Virus record (IMG/VR): IMGVR_UViG_3300025770_000004
Location: 248,001-312,000 of that record
Direction: 5' to 3' (one strand)
DNA length: 64,000 bases
DNA from: a virus
The position numbers and the translations under genes were made by a program. The notes beneath the pieces were generated by a model. That model saw nothing but the letters and a program-made list of their open reading frames with translations, was not told where the DNA came from and ran no database searches. Of the stretch, positions 61,182 to 64,000 are shown piece by piece; position 1 is the first letter of the stretch; each line of letters opens with the position of its first letter.

Positions 61182-61219
61182 AAAAAAAGGGAGAAGTTAA
61201 AAATCTTCTCCTTTTTTTT
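61182..61219. terminator. Bidirectional terminator after nrdA
   Basis: Stem GGAGAAG/CTTCTCC with an 8-nt loop and runs of seven or eight A and T on both sides. Confidence 0.85.
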
Positions 61220-61230
61220 AATTATATATG

Positions 61231-63774
61231 TTATGCTCCACAAGACAAACAATCATCTGGATTATCAAGCGAACAAGCTATTTCATCCATTTGCTCCTCA
61301 ATAGATTTCTTATCTTCTTGAACAGTGAATTTAACAGCATCCGTTGCTGATTTATTTCTCAAATAATAAATACCAGTTTTAAGTGAGTACTTCTTATCTC
61401 TAAAGAATCTTGGTTTCCCATCTTCATCATAAACGATTTCGATACCTTCACCTTTTGGTAAGATTGGTTGTCCTTTATCATCTAACATAAAGTTTCTTCT
61501 TCCCCAACCGTAGAAGTGCATTGCTGTTAATTTAGCAAAATTCGGAGAATCCATAAAGATATTCATTGATTGTGTTTGGTCAATAAAGGCTCCTCTATCA
61601 GCCGCCATATCAATTACATCTTTTTGTTTAATCTCATAAACAGTTTTAAATATTTCTTTAATATTCGTTGGTACTTCTGGTATGTTTTGAACTGAACCAT
61701 TCTCAGAAATTATCTTTCTTCTTAACGAATCATCCCAAATTCCTAATTTAACCAATTCTTTAACTAAATATTTATTAACCATAATGAAAGTTCCAGAAAG
61801 AACACTTCTAGTGTACATATTTGAAGTTTGACCCTCACAAGATGCTTCGTTACCCAATATATTAGCCGTTGATGCTGTTGGCATTATACAACCAGTTAAT
61901 GAGTTTCTCACACCAAATTCTAAAATCTCAGATCTTAGTTTATCCCAATCCCATCTCTTTGTCGGAACAACACCCCACAAATCAAATTGAAATTTACCCT
62001 CTGATATCGGAGAACCTTTATAAGTAGCGTATGGTCCTTGTTCTTTAGCTAAGTCACAAGAAGCTTTCATTGCCGCGAAGTGAATCGTTTCAAATATCTC
62101 TCTGTTTAATTCTTTAGCCTCATCTGAATCATATGCTAAGTTTGTCATAAAGAAAACATCAGCCAATCCCTGAACACCCAAACCAATTGGTCTATGTAAT
62201 AGGTTAGAAAATTTAGCACCCTCTGATGGATAAAAATTAACATCAATAACATTATTAAGGTTAATAGTAGCATTGTAAGCCACATCATATAACTTCTTAT
62301 GGTTATAAGTTTTATTCTTATTCACAAACTTTGGAAGAGCAATAGACGCTAAGTTACATACAGCAGTTTCATTAACATATTCTCTACCATAAAACTCACC
62401 CAAATCTAAACTCTCAAGTAATTCTTTATTCTTCAATACTTCCTTTTGAATCTTAGTAATACCAGTAGCTTCAACAATCTCAGCACATAAGTTAGAAGAT
62501 CTAACAATACCAATATTTGATTGATTTGATTTCTCATTAATAGCATCTTTATATAAGATATATGGTGTACCAGTTTCTATTTGCGATTCAAGTATTTTAT
62601 TCCAAACTTCTCTAGCCTTAATAACTTTCTTATATCTTCCTTCCTTTTCATATTTCAAATACAATTCACGGAATTCTTCACCATAAGTTTCATTCAAACC
62701 AGTACATTCATGTGGACACATCAAAGACCAATCCTCATCTAAATCAACTCTTTCCATAAATAAGTCATTCATCCACATAGCCAAGAATAAATCTCTAGCT
62801 CTAATCTCATCTTTACCTTGATTCTTACGAAGGTCTAAGAACTCCATAATATCAGAGTGCCAAGGTTCCATATAAATAGCAATAGAACCTTTACGTTTTC
62901 CCCCACCTTGATCAACAGCTCTTGCAGTCTCATTAAAAATCTTCAAGAATGGAATAATACCATTTGAAGTACCATTAGTACCAGCGATATATGTTCCTTT
63001 ACCTCTTACTTTATTAAAAGATATACCAATACCTCCGGCGTTCTTTGATATTTGAGCTGATTCTTTAAGAGTATTAAATATTCCCTCAATTGAATCATCT
63101 TCGGTATCTAATAGAAAACAAGAAGATAATTGTGGTCTACCTGTACCGGAATTAAATAATGTTGGTGTAGCGTGTGTATAATATCCTTCTGATAGGTAGT
63201 TATATGTTTCAATAACCTTATCAATATTATTACCCCAAATTTGTATTGCTGTTCTCATATACATATACTGAGGTCTTTCAGCTACAACACCATTTAATTT
63301 CAATAGATATGATTTCTCAAGTGTCTTAAATCCAAAATAATCAAAATTATGATCACGAGAGTGAACAATAGCAGAATCTAATCTACCCTTATGCTCATTT
63401 ACAATATTCTGAAAAGAATCAGAAACAATAGGAGATAATCTATTTGTTCTTGGATCAATATAATTATATAAGTCTGAAACTGTCTCCGAAAAACTCTTCT
63501 TAGTTTCTTTGTGTAAGGTTGTTATAGCCAACCTAGCTGCTAGTATAGAATAATCTGGATGTTTAGTCGCCAAAGACGCTGCAGTTTCCATAGCTAATCT
63601 ATCAAGTACGGAAGTTTTAATATTAGGAGCCACTCCAGCAATTACTTTTTGAGCTACGTCAAAAGGAATTACCCACTTCTGGTCTAGTTTGTAAGTTTGT
63701 TGAGTTATTCTATCAACAATCTTATCTAACATTACCGGCTCTTTCTTCCCATTTCTTTTTATTACTTTTATCAT
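61231..63774 (-). CDS. nrdA: Class I ribonucleotide reductase large subunit
   Basis: 847 aa. N-terminal ATP-cone (residues 1-95, 'IKVIKRNGKKEPVMLDKIVD'). Catalytic barrel: 'RPQLSSCFLL' (first redox Cys), 'NAGGIGISF', 'SSNLCAEIVEA' with N-x-C-x-E (radical Cys and Glu), 'ETAVCNLASIALPKF' (second redox Cys), 'MPTASTANILGNEASCEGQT', 'FVYGWGRRNFML'-like 'HFYGWGRRNFMLD'. The C-terminal CLSCGA is the redox-active pair that reduces the active site. It makes dNTPs for phage replication; the small subunit NrdB is not in the window and may lie just beyond it. Coding upstream of the Ro60/RNA locus on the same strand. Confidence 0.95.
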   Translation of the reverse strand: MIKVIKRNGKKEPVMLDKIVDRITQQTYKLDQKWVIPFDVAQKVIAGVAPNIKTSVLDRLAMETAASLATKHPDYSILAARLAITTLHKETKKSFSETVSDLYNYIDPRTNRLSPIVSDSFQNIVNEHKGRLDSAIVHSRDHNFDYFGFKTLEKSYLLKLNGVVAERPQYMYMRTAIQIWGNNIDKVIETYNYLSEGYYTHATPTLFNSGTGRPQLSSCFLLDTEDDSIEGIFNTLKESAQISKNAGGIGISFNKVRGKGTYIAGTNGTSNGIIPFLKIFNETARAVDQGGGKRKGSIAIYMEPWHSDIMEFLDLRKNQGKDEIRARDLFLAMWMNDLFMERVDLDEDWSLMCPHECTGLNETYGEEFRELYLKYEKEGRYKKVIKAREVWNKILESQIETGTPYILYKDAINEKSNQSNIGIVRSSNLCAEIVEATGITKIQKEVLKNKELLESLDLGEFYGREYVNETAVCNLASIALPKFVNKNKTYNHKKLYDVAYNATINLNNVIDVNFYPSEGAKFSNLLHRPIGLGVQGLADVFFMTNLAYDSDEAKELNREIFETIHFAAMKASCDLAKEQGPYATYKGSPISEGKFQFDLWGVVPTKRWDWDKLRSEILEFGVRNSLTGCIMPTASTANILGNEASCEGQTSNMYTRSVLSGTFIMVNKYLVKELVKLGIWDDSLRRKIISENGSVQNIPEVPTNIKEIFKTVYEIKQKDVIDMAADRGAFIDQTQSMNIFMDSPNFAKLTAMHFYGWGRRNFMLDDKGQPILPKGEGIEIVYDEDGKPRFFRDKKYSLKTGIYYLRNKSATDAVKFTVQEDKKSIEEQMDEIACSLDNPDDCLSCGA

Positions 63775-63896
63775 TGCTTTTTATTAATTATTTTTTGTTT
63801 TTTATATATTGATGTTTTACTTACATTAAAAAGTACAACATTTCATTTTTATAAGGTTTTTTATATTAAAGTTTTTATCTTTTTTTATAAAAATTT
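63775..63896. promoter_or_regulatory. AT-rich region upstream of nrdA
   Basis: Contains a box TCAATATATA (minus strand, 63803-63812), one base off the common promoter box and 28 nt before the nrdA start. No other feature is visible. Confidence 0.4.
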
Positions 63897-64000
63897 TTAC
63901 AAAAAGTCTATGTTGTTTAACTTATTTAAGTTATACTTGAATTTATTATTTAAAATTTGTGTTATCTGATCTAGCTCAATCGTGAAAATATTTTCATAAG
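63897..64000 (-). CDS. 3' end of an unidentified gene
   Basis: An open frame entering from the right edge ends 'ENIFTIELDQITQILNNKFK' and 'YNLNKLNNIDFL' before TAA at 63897. Only 33 residues are visible. It could be the end of the ribonucleotide reductase small subunit or any other gene; the sequence is too short to tell. Confidence 0.45.
   Translation of the reverse strand, partial: YENIFTIELDQITQILNNKFKYNLNKLNNIDFL

Noticed and set aside
1-64000. Stop-codon reassignment, known in some large phages of Bacteroidota
   Set aside because: TAA and TGA end most genes, and TAG ends at least two (9260 and 34759) at sensible places; no gene needs a recoded stop.

Overview
The window looks like part of the genome of a large tailed (T4-like, myovirus-type) phage of a Bacteroidota host. 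It is AT-rich and densely coded on both strands. It carries T4-type functions: a UvsX/RecA recombinase, a gp46/SbcC-like ATPase, a class I ribonucleotide reductase, PhoH, a probable gp26-like baseplate protein and very large tail proteins. The host assignment rests on a ribosomal protein bS21 of Bacteroidota type, a short Hc1-like histone, almost no Shine-Dalgarno sites, and several promoters with the Bacteroidota -7 box TATATTTG. No database could be searched, so family calls rest on motifs read by eye.

Layout. 1-3.7 kb: 3' part of a giant tail protein and a possible nucleotidyltransferase. 3.8-9.2 kb (minus): intein-containing DnaJ-like protein, bS21, gp46-like ATPase, small unknowns, a GIY-YIG protein. 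9.3-22.2 kb (minus): a short protein resembling the N-terminus of a gp23-type capsid protein, two capsid-targeted proteins, three virion proteins (one of 1905 aa with WxxGx repeats) and a Cys-rich mini-protein. 22.3-32.2 kb: PhoH with an intein, metallopeptidase, SHOCT protein, Nudix hydrolase, nucleic-acid ligase, tRNA-Cys. 32.3-38.0 kb (minus): HAD phosphatases, SLOG-type protein, phosphoesterase, methyltransferase, probable gp26-like protein. 38.1-44.1 kb (plus): DNA methyltransferase, two paralogous virion proteins and an S74-type tail fibre. 44.1-52.1 kb: mostly proteins with capsid-targeting-type N-termini, one with ankyrin repeats, and a RuvC-like resolvase. 52.2-56.9 kb: DUF6011-like protein, PNKP-type phosphatase, Hc1-like protein, UvsX and a free-standing homing-type endonuclease. 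56.9-59.2 kb: six consecutive genes with the same N-terminal tag. 59.3-61.2 kb: a TROVE/Ro60 homologue beside a structured non-coding RNA locus. 61.2-64 kb: NrdA and the 3' end of another gene.

Three system-level signals stand out. (1) About twenty unrelated proteins start with a short tag such as MIKKYLQFIKE|S, MKYLRKFNE|E or MKHLKTFNE|G. It resembles the T4 capsid-targeting sequence MKTYQEFIAE|A, which is cut by the prohead protease, so this phage may load and inject a large protein cargo including a methyltransferase, a HAD phosphatase and an ankyrin protein. (2) A Ro60-like protein is encoded next to a roughly 300-nt structured RNA flanked by terminators, a candidate phage Ro/Y-RNA particle. 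(3) A box TTAATATATA precedes about twenty genes. In roughly nine it sits only 4-5 nt before the start codon, which predicts leaderless mRNAs; in others the leader is about 22-35 nt.

Mobile elements are two inteins with LAGLIDADG-type endonucleases (in DnaJ and PhoH) and one free-standing endonuclease next to uvsX. The genes with nucleic-acid roles (ligase, PNKP-type phosphatase, Nudix, tRNA-Cys, Ro60) suggest an RNA repair and quality-control capacity.
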